Assembly: GCA_964016985.1 (NCBI GenBank)
Contig: OZ024826.1
Location: forward strand, 41,795,796-41,859,795
DNA from: Anodontia alba
Lineage: Eukaryota; Mollusca; Bivalvia; Lucinida; Lucinidae
Reading direction: 5' to 3'
Length of the DNA: 64,000 nt
Below are positions 34,446-45,740 of the stretch, piece after piece. The notes beneath the pieces were generated by a model. It did no database searches and was not told where the DNA came from. It was given only the letters and a program-made list of their open reading frames with translations. Within the stretch, counting starts at the first letter, position 1. Each line of letters starts with the position of its first letter. The position numbers and the translations under genes are program-made.

Positions 34446-35029
34446 CGGATAACTTAAGCATGTGTCATAAATTAATGTATTCATTTCTTGAAAAGCTTAA
34501 ATTATGGGGAATATTCACCAGATAATCTATTTATCTGAGGATTCTTGGTACTAGTTCATTTAATAATGTAACTCTTATATAACTGGCAAGAAATAAGAAC
34601 AAATACCTGTTTGCTTTAAAAAGTTACAACATGTATCTTAATAAATGTGCTAAAATCTGATGACAAAATACAGCTGTATTGCGTTATGCATATTCTGGTA
34701 TATTTCCACAAGACAAACAATCAATTTGAGGATTTCTTGTGTTCATTTCAATTTGGAGAGTTAAACTCTGTATAAATATGAACAAATAAAAATCAAAATA
34801 TAGCCTTACACTTAAAAATGTACACTTAATATAGCTCAAACAAGTGGACAGGGTCACTTATACTGATATATCTGGACAAAATATTACAAACTGAGGCATA
34901 ATCACTTATAAGTTATCGATTTTAAAGTTAACACATTATTTATTTTTACTTCGATTGCACAGAAAGCTCAGCAATCTTATGCACTTGTTCTATAAGACAT
35001 GGATGTTGGTGTTTCGTGAATGTGTGTTA
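34011..35029. repeat. Old interspersed repeats and (CA)n microsatellite
   Basis: 34416-34442 is (CA)n. From 34500 to 34925 the order AACTCTTATATAACTGG, GAGAGTTAAACTCTGTATAA, AAGTGGACAGGGTCACTTAT repeats that of 12510-12540 and 13750-13915. No gene. Confidence 0.55.
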
Positions 35030-35258
35030 GAGGAACCCAGATTACACAGGGAAAACCATCGACCAGCGCTACCCCACCCTGTTTTATGCCTGATCCTGGT
35101 GCCCCATAAATCCAATGTCGGCTGCAGTGAGTTATTCACATTGGGCACCATTAAAGGAAACTAAGGAGGGAAAGTGTGTTGGATGCAGGACTGAAACCTG
35201 TGACCTCTAGCTTGCAAGTGCTCTATTCAACTGAGCTAACCAGATGGCTGTACCCCCA
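35030..35258 (-). mobile_element. tRNA-derived SINE
   Basis: On the minus strand the head (35258 to about 35177) shows an A box GGTTAGCTCAGTTGAATAGA, an anticodon-arm-like CTTGCAAGC (TGC) and a B box GGTTTCAGTCC about 30 bp on, so it resembles tRNA-Ala. The body carries CCAATGTGAATAACTCACTG and continues to about 35030. B box changes and lack of clean acceptor pairing argue against a functional tRNA gene. Confidence 0.75.
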
Positions 35259-35312
35259 ATCACCACACCAGGATTTTTTGATGCCTGAATAAGATTAATG
35301 TGTGTGTGTGTT

Positions 35313-35320
<8 letters not shown>

Positions 35321-35343
<23 letters not shown>

Positions 35344-35515
35344 TGGGTCTTATGTCTCTTTCAAGAACATTTCACTTATATCGAGCCGATCGTTCATCAA
35401 AGGTGGGCGAAAACCAGAGTACCCGGGGGAAAACCACCTGATCATCAGTAAGCAGAACACGGCTTTCCCACATGTGACGTGACCCGAGCGAGACTCGAAC
35501 CACAGCGGTGAGAAA
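35321..35515 (-). mobile_element. V-SINE-type retroposon with poly(A) tail
   Basis: On the minus strand: B box GGTTCGAGTCTCG near 35500, CAGGTGGTTTTCCCCCGGGT, ACTCTGGTTTTCGCCCACC, GATATAAGTGAAATGTTCTT, then a poly(A) tail (the poly(T) at 35321-35344). The GGTTTTCxCCGGGTxCTCxGG core is the known V-domain shared from fish to molluscs (RUDI-type in bivalves, from memory). Confidence 0.75.
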
Positions 35516-35587
35516 TGATGGTACTATCAGTTTATATTATAAATATTTTGTATGCATATGTGTGTGCAGTGTTGGGGCCTAGAGGTT

Positions 35588-36460
35588 GACAAAACATGGA
35601 ACTGTCATGGATTCATGGAATAACGGAAAGTTCCGAAAAAAGTACTGAAATGTCCGTAGTATTGGACTATAGTCACCCAAATGGTCCCAAGCCTTGTACA
35701 TGGAGTTAACAAAACACGAAAACATTGGCACTGTTGCATCTTCCAAATTGTATTCAGCATTCCCATTTACCCTCTGCAGAGGGGTTTTTATCCCCTCAAA
35801 ATTTGTCTTATACCCCTAAATTTGAAAAGAGTAGTATACTGCTTTACAATGGGCGTACAAAAAAAAAGAGAACAGAGCAGATTTACCCCCGTTTCAAAAT
35901 GCAGTGGGAATCCTGATATTAACAGCAGTGCTTTCACTGCATTTCCAAGCAAGCCAGAATCGAGAAAAAAAACGTCTTTATATACAGGCCCACGAGATCC
36001 CACTACAATCTGATGTTCCAGTGCACAAAATGTCTGCATTGGTTCCATCCAGAGTGCCAAGATATCAAACTGAAAGCGTGCCAGTTGAAACATTCAAGAA
36101 CTGTTGGATGTTTTGAATGTTGACTAAAATGAAAACTTGCATGTAGCAACTGAGTAAATGTTATCAATTTATTCTAATGGATCTATTTCCTTTCAAATTC
36201 TCTGTTAATACTACTACTGAATGTCTTTTCTAGCGACTGATTTTGCTTCTTTTTCCCGGCCTTGCACTTAATACTTTTCATGCATATGTGTATCTCGGAT
36301 ACACTACGGCGCTTCCATGGAACTTTATCATAACACTGATACAAAATTTAAATGACTGACAGACCTTGACCACGGAACTTTCATGGATTCATGGAGTTTT
36401 TATGGATTCACTGAAGTTCCTTAAACTCATAGAACTTTCACAGATTTACAGACAGTTACA
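35588..36460 (+). pseudogene. Relic with PHD-finger-like C-terminus between related repeats
   Basis: Near 36004-36063, in a frame different from the longer frames beside it, the sequence reads FQCTKCLHWFHPECQDI, the C-C-H-C half of a PHD zinc finger, then a stop after a further CFEC. The upstream part is split over frames (one frame ends MQWES, another gives SKCSGNPDINSSAF), so this is a frameshifted relic. It is flanked by similar words: TTGACAAAACATGGAACTG (35588) and CCACGGAACTTTCATGGATT (about 36369), the latter related to the element at 15921. It might be a host exon captured or retroposed by a mobile element. The finger is short and lacks a clear first half, so identity is tentative. 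Confidence 0.35.
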
Positions 36461-36581
36461 ATAACTCTTTTCATATAAATTTAGCAACAGATGAGTGATA
36501 AAATAAAATCCCCTTATAAACACAAAAAATCTTCGGGGTATATATAACGATAACAACTCCAAACATTCCATATAAAATGGC

Positions 36582-36713
36582 CAAGTTCTGCTTACGGATG
36601 GTCAGGTGGTTTTTCTCCGGGTTCTCCGGTTTTCGCCCACCTTCGATGAACGATCAGCTCGATATAAGTGAAATATTCTTGAAAGGGCCGTAAAACCCAA
36701 ATCAAAAAAAAAA
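36582..36713 (+). mobile_element. V-SINE-type retroposon, 5'-truncated
   Basis: AGTTCTGCTTACGGATGGTC, GGTTTTTCTCCGGGTTCTCC, CGATATAAGTGAAATATTCT and an A-rich tail, matching the reverse complement of 35321-35515. The tRNA head is absent. Confidence 0.8.
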
Positions 36714-37757
36714 TCCATATAAAATGCCATTTCCCTGTTTTTTCATGGGCGGTATCAATTAGATTTTGAGGGTCCCAAATTTTGTTTTGTACTTTTAAAG
36801 CTCATAAATTTTTCCTGATAACTGAGAATTAGAATGTGGGTCAACAATATTTCAGTCATTAACGATATTGCCTCCAGATTTGTGGGACTTTTACCCAACC
36901 TGATCACATGATGAACTCAGGCCCTGCTTAAGCAGATCTGCCTTGGAGGCTACAGGCAGCCCATCTACTTGGCGGGCCCCAATGGGCGGGGGCCGTGGTT
37001 CCTGAATATCCGATAATTAGTGAACCTCGGTATTATATCTCAAATAATATACAAGACCACTTCTGCTACCGCTCTTTAATCATGGCCGACGCCCAGCATA
37101 TATAAAACGTACATGACAACGTCCATAACAAACAATGACGTTACGTTACTTAAACAAACGTTACGCGGGTTCACAAAGAGTAAACATGCGACGTTGCGCC
37201 AATACAAGAATAATGATTCTATGAATATGACACTCGGTAATAGGCATCACTGACGATACACTAACCGTTGGCCTCCTGAAACGCATTTTACTGCTTCAGG
37301 AATTTTGCTGGAGATCTTGAAACTTTTCTGCTTTTCGGACGTTATTTTTAGCGAGCCTATACATGAACTACAAAAAATCTTCGAGAAAATATAATTTCTA
37401 TCGAAGAAAATTATTACTATGGCGGAAATCAGTGTGATTGGGTCGGACGATTCACAGTTTTCTTAGTATCCGGTATATCTGGAAGGCACAAAGTGACAGG
37501 CACAGTGGCCTGGTGGCCGCAGGAAAGTAATACCGCAAAAATGTAAATAAAACGTTATTTTTATTTATTTATTTTGTCAAAAAATATTTATAAATAATTT
37601 TCATAAAAACATATATTAAAGCGAACGTTTAGGAAAAACGTGCTGCTAAATACATATGTAACCGCACTGTACTTTACTTTTTCGAAAATATTCATACGAA
37701 GTGATTTCGGCCGAAACTGTCTATGGTGAATAGCCTAAAAAAACTGCTGATGCTTTA
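36714..37757. other. Non-coding with CpG-containing patch
   Basis: 37100-37300 has several CpGs (AACGTTACGCGGG, GCGACGTTGCGCC) against an AT-rich background. A start-like ATGGCGGAAATC at about 37419 opens only 15 codons. Nothing else recognised. Confidence 0.35.
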
Positions 37758-37991
37758 TCACATATTTATACCTTTCTTTGATACGCTTTCGGAGACTTTC
37801 GGAGAATGTTTTGCATCAATTTTCAAATTCTCTGCCTCAGAAGGTTCTGGAGGCTGAATCAAGTTCCACCGTGTGTTTATTTTGACTGGTTCCCTCACCC
37901 TATAGCTCAATACTTCGCATATAGAACACAGGAAACCAGTTAATTGTTTATTCTGTTTATATTTGTCCGCCGAGATTGCGCTCAACATCAT
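37758..37991 (-). CDS. Possible exon of an unrecognised protein
   Basis: An open frame of 77 codons running into a plausible donor (AAGAAAG|GTATAAAT near 37770). The peptide is hydrophilic, with a segment RWNLIQPPEPSEAENLKIDA then SPKVSESVSKK, which reads like disordered protein rather than translated repeat. The frame just upstream (38277-37999) contains a recent 31-bp duplication and stops. No family recognised; it may be a real exon or chance. Confidence 0.25.
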   Translation of the reverse strand: MMLSAISADKYKQNKQLTGFLCSICEVLSYRVREPVKINTRWNLIQPPEPSEAENLKIDAKHSPKVSESVSKKGINM

Positions 37992-38170
37992 TAAATTATT
38001 ATTTCTTCAAAAGTTTGAAGTTTTCTTTGTTTTGTACATTCGGTCGCTCTTTATAATTATCAGAGTGTAGAAGGCTTACATGTTTGAATGCAGAATTAAG
38101 CGACATCAGCGTCAGTATGGAACTACTTTTTAGGAAGTTATTAGGTTTGCAATTTTGAGAAGACGGATTG

Positions 38171-38234
38171 TAGAAATTCGGTATAGTAAATTTGGCAGCG
38201 GTGTAGAAATTCGGTATAGTAAATTTGGCAGCGG
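38171..38234. repeat. 31-bp exact tandem duplication
   Basis: GTAGAAATTCGGTATAGTAA followed by ATTTGGCAGCG occurs twice back to back without a difference, so it is very recent. Confidence 0.9.
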
Positions 38235-38277
38235 TAAACCGCCACCAAAAAAAGGATTTAACAATATGTGCAACCAT

Positions 38278-39134
38278 TGTAGTTCCAGATCAGATTGTGC
38301 ATACATTTTTTTTCGCTGATAGGATGTGCAAGCTTTATTCGCGTGCAGTGTAGACTCTGATCATAAAGCGGACGTACAGACTAATCTGGGTCTACAGTGG
38401 TCGCATAATTCATAAAGTCCATTTTTATTTGAAAAGACTCAACCATCGTTTCTTATTTTACTTGTAGACACAAGTTCTACAAAATATCAACAAGACATTC
38501 TATTTTTATTAGTACATTGTTTTATATTATAAAGATTGTTCAAACATGTGTAAACACGAGTTTAATAACATCAATTGTGTATTTCCAGTATCTGTATCTA
38601 GATTTTTAACGCTGCCAGGCAACTGAGTCACATAGAGGCAGTATTTCCATGAAGTGTGAACCGGTCAAATACAACCTTCTCCAGGGACCTGTACCTCCTG
38701 GTTTCTTTATCTACTTGACATCATACAGCCTCAGGCCACTGGACAAGGTTATAGTTTGATCTATAACCCATGCAATAAAAACAAAGTGGTCAAAACATCA
38801 AATGAACATCAACATTTGAAAAGGACCATTACGACAATGATCTAAGAATCCGGGCAGACAAATCGGCATCTTTAATTGTGTACCTAAAGAAATACTGGTT
38901 ACTGTAGAATACATTGATAAGTAGTGAAAATCCTGATCGGAATGTGCAGATGTGCAGTCTGATCTGGGCATTTCGTGTTTGCATAATACACAATCTCCTT
39001 TTTTCATAATCTGACACAAGTATCCTTTATCTGAGACAGGTCACTGCAATTCTTTAATCTGTTTCTAAGTTTGATTGGTTAACTGAAAAATGATTGTAAG
39101 GCAACATTTATGCATCAAGGACAAACTGATGATA
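38278..39134. other. Non-coding, dispersed repeat words
   Basis: CTAATCTGGGTCTACAGTGG at 38372 and GTCTGATCTGGGCATTTCG at 38957 belong to the dispersed GATCTGGGTCTACACT family. No gene. Confidence 0.4.
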
Positions 39135-39368
39135 TTCGTCATTTTCCCAGAAAGTAGGCTTTGACATATCATGCAGATTGTCTCCAACAGAATGAACTTT
39201 CAAACTAATATTTGGGGTAAAATAGTTTAACCCTTAACCTTTACCACTCTCTGGGCTAATTCAGCAGACGATAAATTGGTGATATTTGTCTTATTTTTAC
39301 CCAGAAAATAGGATTTGACATTTCATGCAAATTGTTTCCAACAGAGACACTTTGCATGAAATGTCAAA
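39135..39368. repeat. Hairpin repeat, one and a half copies
   Basis: The second copy (39313-39368) has arms TTTGACATTTCATGCAAA and TTTGCATGAAATGTCAAA. A first half-copy is at about 39155-39190. It is related to the hairpin at 63491-63584. Confidence 0.75.
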
Positions 39369-39375
39369 CCCTTTC

Positions 39376-39434
<59 letters not shown>
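39376..39434. repeat. (GT)n microsatellite
   Basis: About 29 uninterrupted GT units directly after the hairpin repeat. Confidence 0.95.
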
Positions 39435-39437
<3 letters not shown>

Positions 39438-39560
39438 AGTTCCTGAATTATTGTTCACTAAATATATTACATTTTTAATTAATCAATAAGTTTTGTTTTC
39501 TTAGGTTAAACTATTGGTCTTCATTTCAAAATCGTATTGAATTATTTATAACTACATACT

Positions 39561-39920
39561 ATCTCCTACGTAGGACTTATTATCTCCTACGTAGGAGTTA
39601 CTAACTCCTACGTAGGACTTATTATCTCCTATGTAGGAGTTACTAACTCCTACGTAGGACTTATTATCTTCTACGTAGGACTTATTATCTCCTACGTAGG
39701 AGTTACTAACTACTACGTAGGACTTATCTCCTACGTAGAGTTACTAATTCCTACGTAGGACTTATTATCTCCTATGTAGGAGTTACTAACTCCTACGTAG
39801 GACTTATTATCTTCTACGTAGGAGTTATTATCTCCTACGTAGGAGTTACTAACTCCTACATAGGACTTATTATCTCCTACTCTCACGTAGGAGTTACCAT
39901 CTCCTACGTAGGCGTAGGAT
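39561..39920. repeat. Palindromic minisatellite, 21-bp spacing (CTACGTAG core)
   Basis: About 13 exact TACGTA words plus four one-base variants over 360 bp, usually 21 bp apart. Most sit in CTCCTACGTAGGAG or CTCCTACGTAGGAC, alternating with TTACTAA and TTATTAT spacers, so there is a 42-bp higher-order unit. Confidence 0.9.
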
Positions 39921-40054
39921 TGAAATATTTTTTTTCACCTGGCACTAGGACGCTTCCATATACTATCAAGGCATACTTTTTTAGTCAATATTGTACCATT
40001 GAAAATATATGTTAAATATATTTAAGATGTCATATCTATCCTAAGTATTTGGGC

Positions 40055-40275
40055 ATCTTAATATCTTACCACACTTGTCCTAAACTTTGTACACGTCCAT
40101 TTTACTACAGACTGATGTGTCAAAATTTGCTGGATGAGTGGCAAACAGTGGAGACTCTGAGCAGACGCCAGTATCAATCCAGATCAGACACCACAGAATA
40201 GGCATCTGCTTTGGGTCTACACTATTTGCTCAGGCCTCTCTGTCCCAATACTTGCATCTATTGCGATAATACCGT
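40055..40275 (+). repeat. Family C repeat
   Basis: TACCACACTTGTCC, CAAACAGTGGAGACTCTGAG, TTGGGTCTACACTATTTGCT and CTCTGTCCCAATACTT in order, closest to 62555-62760. Confidence 0.65.
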
Positions 40276-40462
40276 TGTCATCTTCCTGCCTTTCTCATGA
40301 CGCGAAATTTAGACAAAATTGTAGCACACTAGAATACCTATCTAAAGAAAAGGGCAATAATGCTGTAATGCTGTCAATTCAAACCAGCAGTATTTTAACT
40401 ATGATATATCCCAAAGCATTTAAACATGGGATGTGATTTGTTATATATCGTCATGTTGTAGT

Positions 40463-40740
40463 CATCGCGAAAACATGCCTATATAATATTGACCTACTTA
40501 AACCCCACTTTTGTATAGTAAAACGGGGGTTTACAGGGGTATACATTATTTTTCTTATTTCTGCTCAAAACAAAGATTGTGGGTACTCGTTAGAACCGCC
40601 TCGCTGAGGCGGTTCTAACAAGTACCTACAATCTGTCTTTTGAGCAGCCATATGAAATTTATCAGAGATTTGTATCTGAAAATTTTCAGTTTTTGGAGGT
40701 GACATTTTCTATATATTTGAATAGGCGTGTTTTCGTAATG
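40463..40740 (+). mobile_element. Family A MITE, copy A5
   Basis: Terminal repeats (CATCGCGAAAACATGCCTAT and ATAGGCGTGTTTTCGTAATG) and all three internal hairpins intact; the central apex CGCCTCGCTGAGGCG has one mismatch. Confidence 0.9.
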
Positions 40741-40864
40741 GTGGCAGGGTATTATGTTTTCACACTGACAATCCATGTGTCTGTCCGCCTGTTCACCAGA
40801 CGTCTATCGTTCGTTCGTCCGTCCGTATTTCATTGTGATTACTTTAAGTATGTCCCACGTGAAC

Positions 40865-41119
40865 CATTACGAAAACACGCCTATTCAAATATATTGAAAA
40901 TTTTACAACCAAAAAAGGAATATTTTCAGAGAAAAAAATCTGATATTTTTCATATTTCTCCTCAAAACATAGATTGTGGGTACTCGTTCTAACGAGTACC
41001 CACAATCAATGTTTTTTAGAAAAAAAAAAAAGAAAAATAATGTATACCCCTGTAAACCCCAGTTTTACGATATAAAAGTGGGGTTTAAGGGGGTCAAAAT
41101 TATGCGTGTTTTCGTGATG
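40865..41119 (-). mobile_element. Family A MITE, copy A6, apex deleted
   Basis: Reverse orientation. The CGCC/GGCG apex is missing: GGGTACTCGTTCTAACGAGT joins the two arms directly. The AACCCC/GGGGTT hairpin and both ends remain. Confidence 0.9.
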
Positions 41120-41475
41120 TATACGCGGATGTCCGACCTATATTACAGAAAAAAATGTATGTCGTATAAGAAAAATATCTCCACTAAAAATCTCCTGTAC
41201 TGTTTGCCCTAAGCTGACAACCTTTTTTGTATGGGTACGCTCGTACAAGTAAAGGTGTTGCATTGCTTAGGATAAGTAAGTGATCATGACCAATATGGTG
41301 GCCTCTGACCTACATTATATACTACAGAGAAAACTTATCAAGGTAACATCTATTATATTGCATGGCGGGGCTGTGTTGTGTGATTGGGTGTAAGGGTACA
41401 TCTGCTAAACCTGCATTTTTCTAGGCCCCAAAGGCAGGTCACTATGACAAACATATGACCCTATGAAGTTGGTGG
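41120..41475. other. Non-coding spacer between two family A copies
   Basis: Nothing recognised. Confidence 0.4.
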
Positions 41476-41755
41476 CATTACGAAAACATGCCTATTCAAA
41501 TATACTGAAAATTTTACCACCAAAAAATGAAAATTTTCAGATAAAAAAAAATCTGATATTTTTCATATTTCTATTCAAAACATAGATTGTGTGTACTCGT
41601 TAGAACCACCTCAGTGAGGCAGTTTTAATGAATACCCACAATCTATGTTTTGAGCAAAAATAAGAAAAATAATGTATACCCTTGTAAACCCCAGTTTTAC
41701 TATATAAAATTGGGGTTTAAGGGGGTCTAAATTATATAGGCATGTTTTCGTGATG
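41476..41755 (-). mobile_element. Family A MITE, copy A7
   Basis: Reverse orientation, several substitutions in the hairpin arms (GTGTACTCGTTAGAACCACC against GGCAGTTTTAATGAATACCC), so it is older than A3-A5. Confidence 0.88.
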
Positions 41756-43429
41756 GGGTCCCTATTTGCCTTATCAGGTTTTCTATTGAATCTTATATAA
41801 AAAAAAAAAATGATAAATATTGTCTTTATTAATTTAATCTAAAATCATGTCTTGTCATAGAGAATAATGGTTCTTACTCTATACTAAAACAGTCAATTTC
41901 AGCTAAACAGCTATACTAAAACAGTCAATTTCAGCTAAACAGCAAGACAAAATATTTAGACGTAAATGTCTAAGTACCGGTGCTAATTTTGTTCATGTGA
42001 TACGGGACAAGGGTATACTGAAGTTTAACTTTAAAATCAGGGATTAAAGTTCAGGAGTCGGGGTCAAAAGTAGGGACTGAATTTGGACAATCGAATAATG
42101 GCACTAAACATGCACCTGTCGGGATAAGTTCAGAGCATGTGTAGAATATAGCCTCTTCTTTACATGTGTATGAAATTTAGTCTTACTATTAAATACTTTT
42201 CCCGTTCTGAACCAAAACATATACGACCATGCCACACGATTCAGGGTCGGGACCAAATTTTGCGGTAGTGTCGATGTCAAGCTATATGCGAATCCTAGTC
42301 ATTTGGGGATCTCCACGAGATTTATTTTATACATTATTATTTTTAAAACACATGCCAGAACTTAAATAAGTTACCAGATCTTATCTAGAAGCTCATTTTA
42401 GCATGCGTCAGATATGAATATGTTTGAATTTTTTAAGTATATGAATGTTTTTTTGTTGTTGTTGTTGTTTTTTTGTTTTTGTTTTCAAAGTCCAAGTATA
42501 TGAATGGAGTGGGTTTTCAGATTTTAGCATACAAATCTATACCAAAATCCCCAGTAGATATTCCCCCACCTCCCGAGGCGTGAGTCTTAAACACGAACTT
42601 TGTTTACATTTGTGTATGCATATTCTTTAGACTCTTATCATTGAAATGCATATCACGGTTTTATTTTATTTCTGCCATTGTTTTCCGCAACTGGAACAAT
42701 ATTCGTCAGATTAATATGGGAAATAACCTGCACAATAAGCCGTTGGCGAAAAATAAGTTATTTCCCTTAGAGTCACTTCGCACTTTTATCGGATTCACTT
42801 ACCTGTACGTAATATGCCATTCAGTGACGGTAGTTAGAACATGTATTGAAAAAAGGTTATTGCACAGCCCATTAATCCTATTATCGCGTGTTAAGAATCA
42901 GTTGTTCTCAAATGATTATTAATATAGATCCTTACCGTTATTCAGTCTTTTAAAGTCGACTGATTTTCTAAGTATTAAAGTTTGAATGATATATGTCTGC
43001 AAGTTTCAGTCAATAGATTGTTAAGGAGCAAATCTGTGTATTAACGGGTTAATTAACAATGTTCTCCATGTGAATAGTTCCACCGGTCAAAGCAATGAAC
43101 AAGCGAAGGTGTACGAGTACTAAAATTGATTGCAATAAAAACTATTTGCACTGATTGCAGCCAACAGTCTAATTATCAAATATTCTTAAAGCACGTTATT
43201 TAAATCGTACATAATGATAGCCAATTGTAGCTTTTTTATGTATTGTGATCAGCTATTTGCTATTTTGCCGTTAAATCGAAAAGCAGTGTTGTTAAGTAAC
43301 TTCTTTTTCTTTCATTCCTTTGTTCCTTCATTCTTTCTTTCCGTTCGTGCGTCTGCCCAACTGTCTCTCAGTCAGTCATATGTTGTAGTTAATCATAATG
43401 CCATACATGAGTAAGAATTGTAGGAGAGG
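41756..43429. other. Non-coding; small duplication and T/G tract
   Basis: 41880-41942 has a 32-bp tandem duplication (ACAGTCAATTTCAGCTAAAC). 42448-42485 is T/G-rich. A frame at 42641-42922 has no recognisable motif. Confidence 0.4.
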
Positions 43430-43610
43430 ATAAATTCATTCATCCGTCTGTCCATCCATCTATACATCCGCCCACCCACCCATCCATCCATCCATCCATC
43501 AATCTATCCATCAATCCATCCTCCCTTCCTTCCATCCATCCATCCATCCGTCCATTCATTCATCAGTCATTCATTCATTCATTTGTTTATTCATTGATTG
43601 ATTCATTCAT
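43430..43610. repeat. CATC/CATT tetranucleotide microsatellite
   Basis: Imperfect CCAT/CATC units grading into CATT units. Confidence 0.9.
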
Positions 43611-43811
43611 TAGTTCGTCTGTTTAATAAGTTTCACAGCGTTATGTCATATTTTATGAAGCAGTATCTGAATTATTTCCTCTAAATAAATAAATAAATGG
43701 ATATAGATAAATAAATAAACAGATGAATACATAAATAAGTATCAATGAATTAGATAATTAATATTCAACATTATGACACTGTGCTGAAGTTAATTTCTAC
43801 CGTTATCTTAC

Positions 43812-43838
43812 CCTGCCGGCGCTTTTTGACTTAGTCAT
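43812..43838 (-). CDS. Possible first coding exon (MTKSKSAGR)
   Basis: ATG at 43838 in a fair context (GTGAAAATGACT) opens nine codons ending in phase 0 at a strong donor (GCAGG|GTAAGA). The start is CpG-containing, unlike its surroundings. Nothing else supports it. Confidence 0.2.
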
Positions 43839-44247
43839 TTTCACGAGAGAATATGCGAGTGCCGAAATGCTGACTTCCTTATTTTTAAACCAAAATGGAA
43901 GAACTACGTTTGTACTTTATTATAGAATAGTATATATCATTGCAAACTTTGAGAAAATGGCTTTCTAGTCATAACTTATAAAAGTACCGATGGAAAAGTA
44001 ATACTTTTTAAATTAGCATTGAAATGTCGATTCAGAAGCATTTTGGCAAAATATATATAGTTTGAACAGGGAAATGACATACCACACTTCAAAGTAAAAT
44101 GGAAGAACTAAGTCATCAATTTATGTTTACAAATTTTATATCAAATTCTTTTTTAATAAAATATCTTTGCAAAAATAACTTGTAAAATTTGTCGCATTCT
44201 TCTAAAATTGTATTTTAATCAATTAAAGACGACTTTCCTATTAATTT

Positions 44248-44378
44248 CTATACCATTCTTGTCATGAGTTCAACAGGTAGGTCTACGACGAGTTTCCCCG
44301 AATCGAAATCGGCTATTTCCGTGAAATTACGAGGATTGTTCACTATGATATAGGAGCCTTTAGTTAGATCGAAGTCTG
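44248..44378 (-). CDS. Possible terminal exon of an unrecognised protein
   Basis: After an acceptor-like GTTACTGCAG, 43 codons run to TAG at 44248. The peptide begins DFDLTKGSYIIVNN and ends DLPVELMTRMV; its composition (alternating acidic and hydrophobic residues, no low complexity) looks like folded protein, and no repeat relation is visible. I do not recognise the family. It would end a gene lying to the right on the minus strand. Confidence 0.35.
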
Positions 44379-44943
44379 CTGCAGTAACACCGGAAAATGA
44401 AATAAATCACCAACAACATAAACACAGAACAGTAATAACCACAACAAAAGAACCGACTTGGAATGTGGTTCAAAACACTTAATTGTGCGCTCGTTTGAGC
44501 GATCTAACTCATTGCGCAATTGTACAATCTCGCCAGAACCTTAGCTAGTTGCTCATACGAGCATTCTCAGCCAAACAACCAGGTCCTAGCCCCTCTGAGT
44601 GTCTCAACATGTGCATTCAAAGTTAGACATTACCGAAATCAACAAATTAATACCTTGGCTGAAACGTCAGACACTGGTGTTCCTGACAGATACAAACACT
44701 TAAGTAAATGCGTGGTCACGCACCGACGACCCCGGCAAATATAAAAAAAATCCTTTGTGAGCTAATCGAATACCCTACCAATGTAAAAATCCAAAGCTAT
44801 ATTAAGAGACAGAAGCAATTCCCGCGCCGGTCAATAACAATAACTGTTTTATTATGCCATGACATGGAGCTAAATTCTCAGCTTTATTATGAAATGATAT
44901 AAAGTAACTACTTTCTTGTAAGACAAGTATACAAAATAACACT
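44379..44943. other. Non-coding
   Basis: Nothing recognised; it could be intron of the candidate exon to its left. Confidence 0.35.
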
Positions 44944-45226
44944 CATCACGAAACGAAAACATGCCTATATAATTTTGACCCCTTGAACCCCACTTTTATA
45001 TAGTAAAACTGGGGTTTACAGGGGTATACATTATTTTTTCTTATTTCTGCTCAAAACATAGATTCTGGGTACTTGTTAGAACCGCCTCGCCGAGGCGTTA
45101 CTAACGAGTACCCACAATCTATGTTTTGGGGAGAAATTTGAAAATATCAGAGTTTTTTTACCTGAAAGTTTTCAGTTTTTGGAAGTGAAATTTTCTTTAT
45201 ATTTGAATAGGCGTGTTTTCGTAATG
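44944..45226 (+). mobile_element. Family A MITE, copy A8
   Basis: All parts present; the centre reads ACCGCCTCGCCGAGGCGTTA and a short insertion (CGAAA) disturbs the left terminal repeat. Confidence 0.88.
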
Positions 45227-45607
45227 TGTCAAAGCCAGCCTGGCCTCAACAGAGATATTCTACATAAGGATCCATTCTGTAAAAGAACTTATTACAAATG
45301 GCTCAATATGTCATTTGAACAACGAGGCAAAAAAAAAAAAGATGTTGAGTACCTTGTTTACATTAAATACAAAATTAATTTCGGATTCTTTATGCATATA
45401 GGCATACTAAGTTTCCTATAATTTTATTTGCAAGAGTTGTAATGAGAATCAGTGATGCACTGTACTGTTATAAAATTCTGGTGTTAGTATTATTTATGTT
45501 TTTCCTCATTAAAATAATAATGAGGAAAACATTAAATGAAAATGAATTTTGTTTGCTTGGTGATAGTATAATCCTTAAAATAAAACTTACACGTTTTTTT
45601 GTTGTTT

Positions 45608-45652
<45 letters not shown>
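45227..45652. other. Non-coding, ends in poly(T)
   Basis: A long T run at 45610-45652 continues as T/G-rich sequence to about 45710. Apparent poly-lysine or poly-phenylalanine frames are artefacts. Confidence 0.5.
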
Positions 45653-45653
<1 letters not shown>

Positions 45654-45740
45654 TTCTTTTGTTTGTTTGTTTTTTGTTTTTTTGTTTTTTAGTTTTTTTT
45701 TATTTGTAGTCACTTATTGTTTCAGCATTGATCTCTCAAG

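Noticed and set aside
35177..35258. A true tRNA-Ala(TGC) gene on the minus strand
   Set aside because: The B box is altered and the acceptor stem does not pair cleanly; the sequence continues into a SINE body.
37999..38277. Minus-strand frame containing two copies of a TAAKFTIPNFY block
   Set aside because: The repetition comes from a recent 31-bp DNA duplication; no domain or splice support.
39561..39920. CRISPR array
   Set aside because: Spacers are not unique: both repeat and spacer belong to a 21/42-bp minisatellite, and the genome is eukaryotic.
45468..45713. Lysine-rich minus-strand frame and phenylalanine-rich plus-strand frame
   Set aside because: Translation of poly(T)/poly(A).
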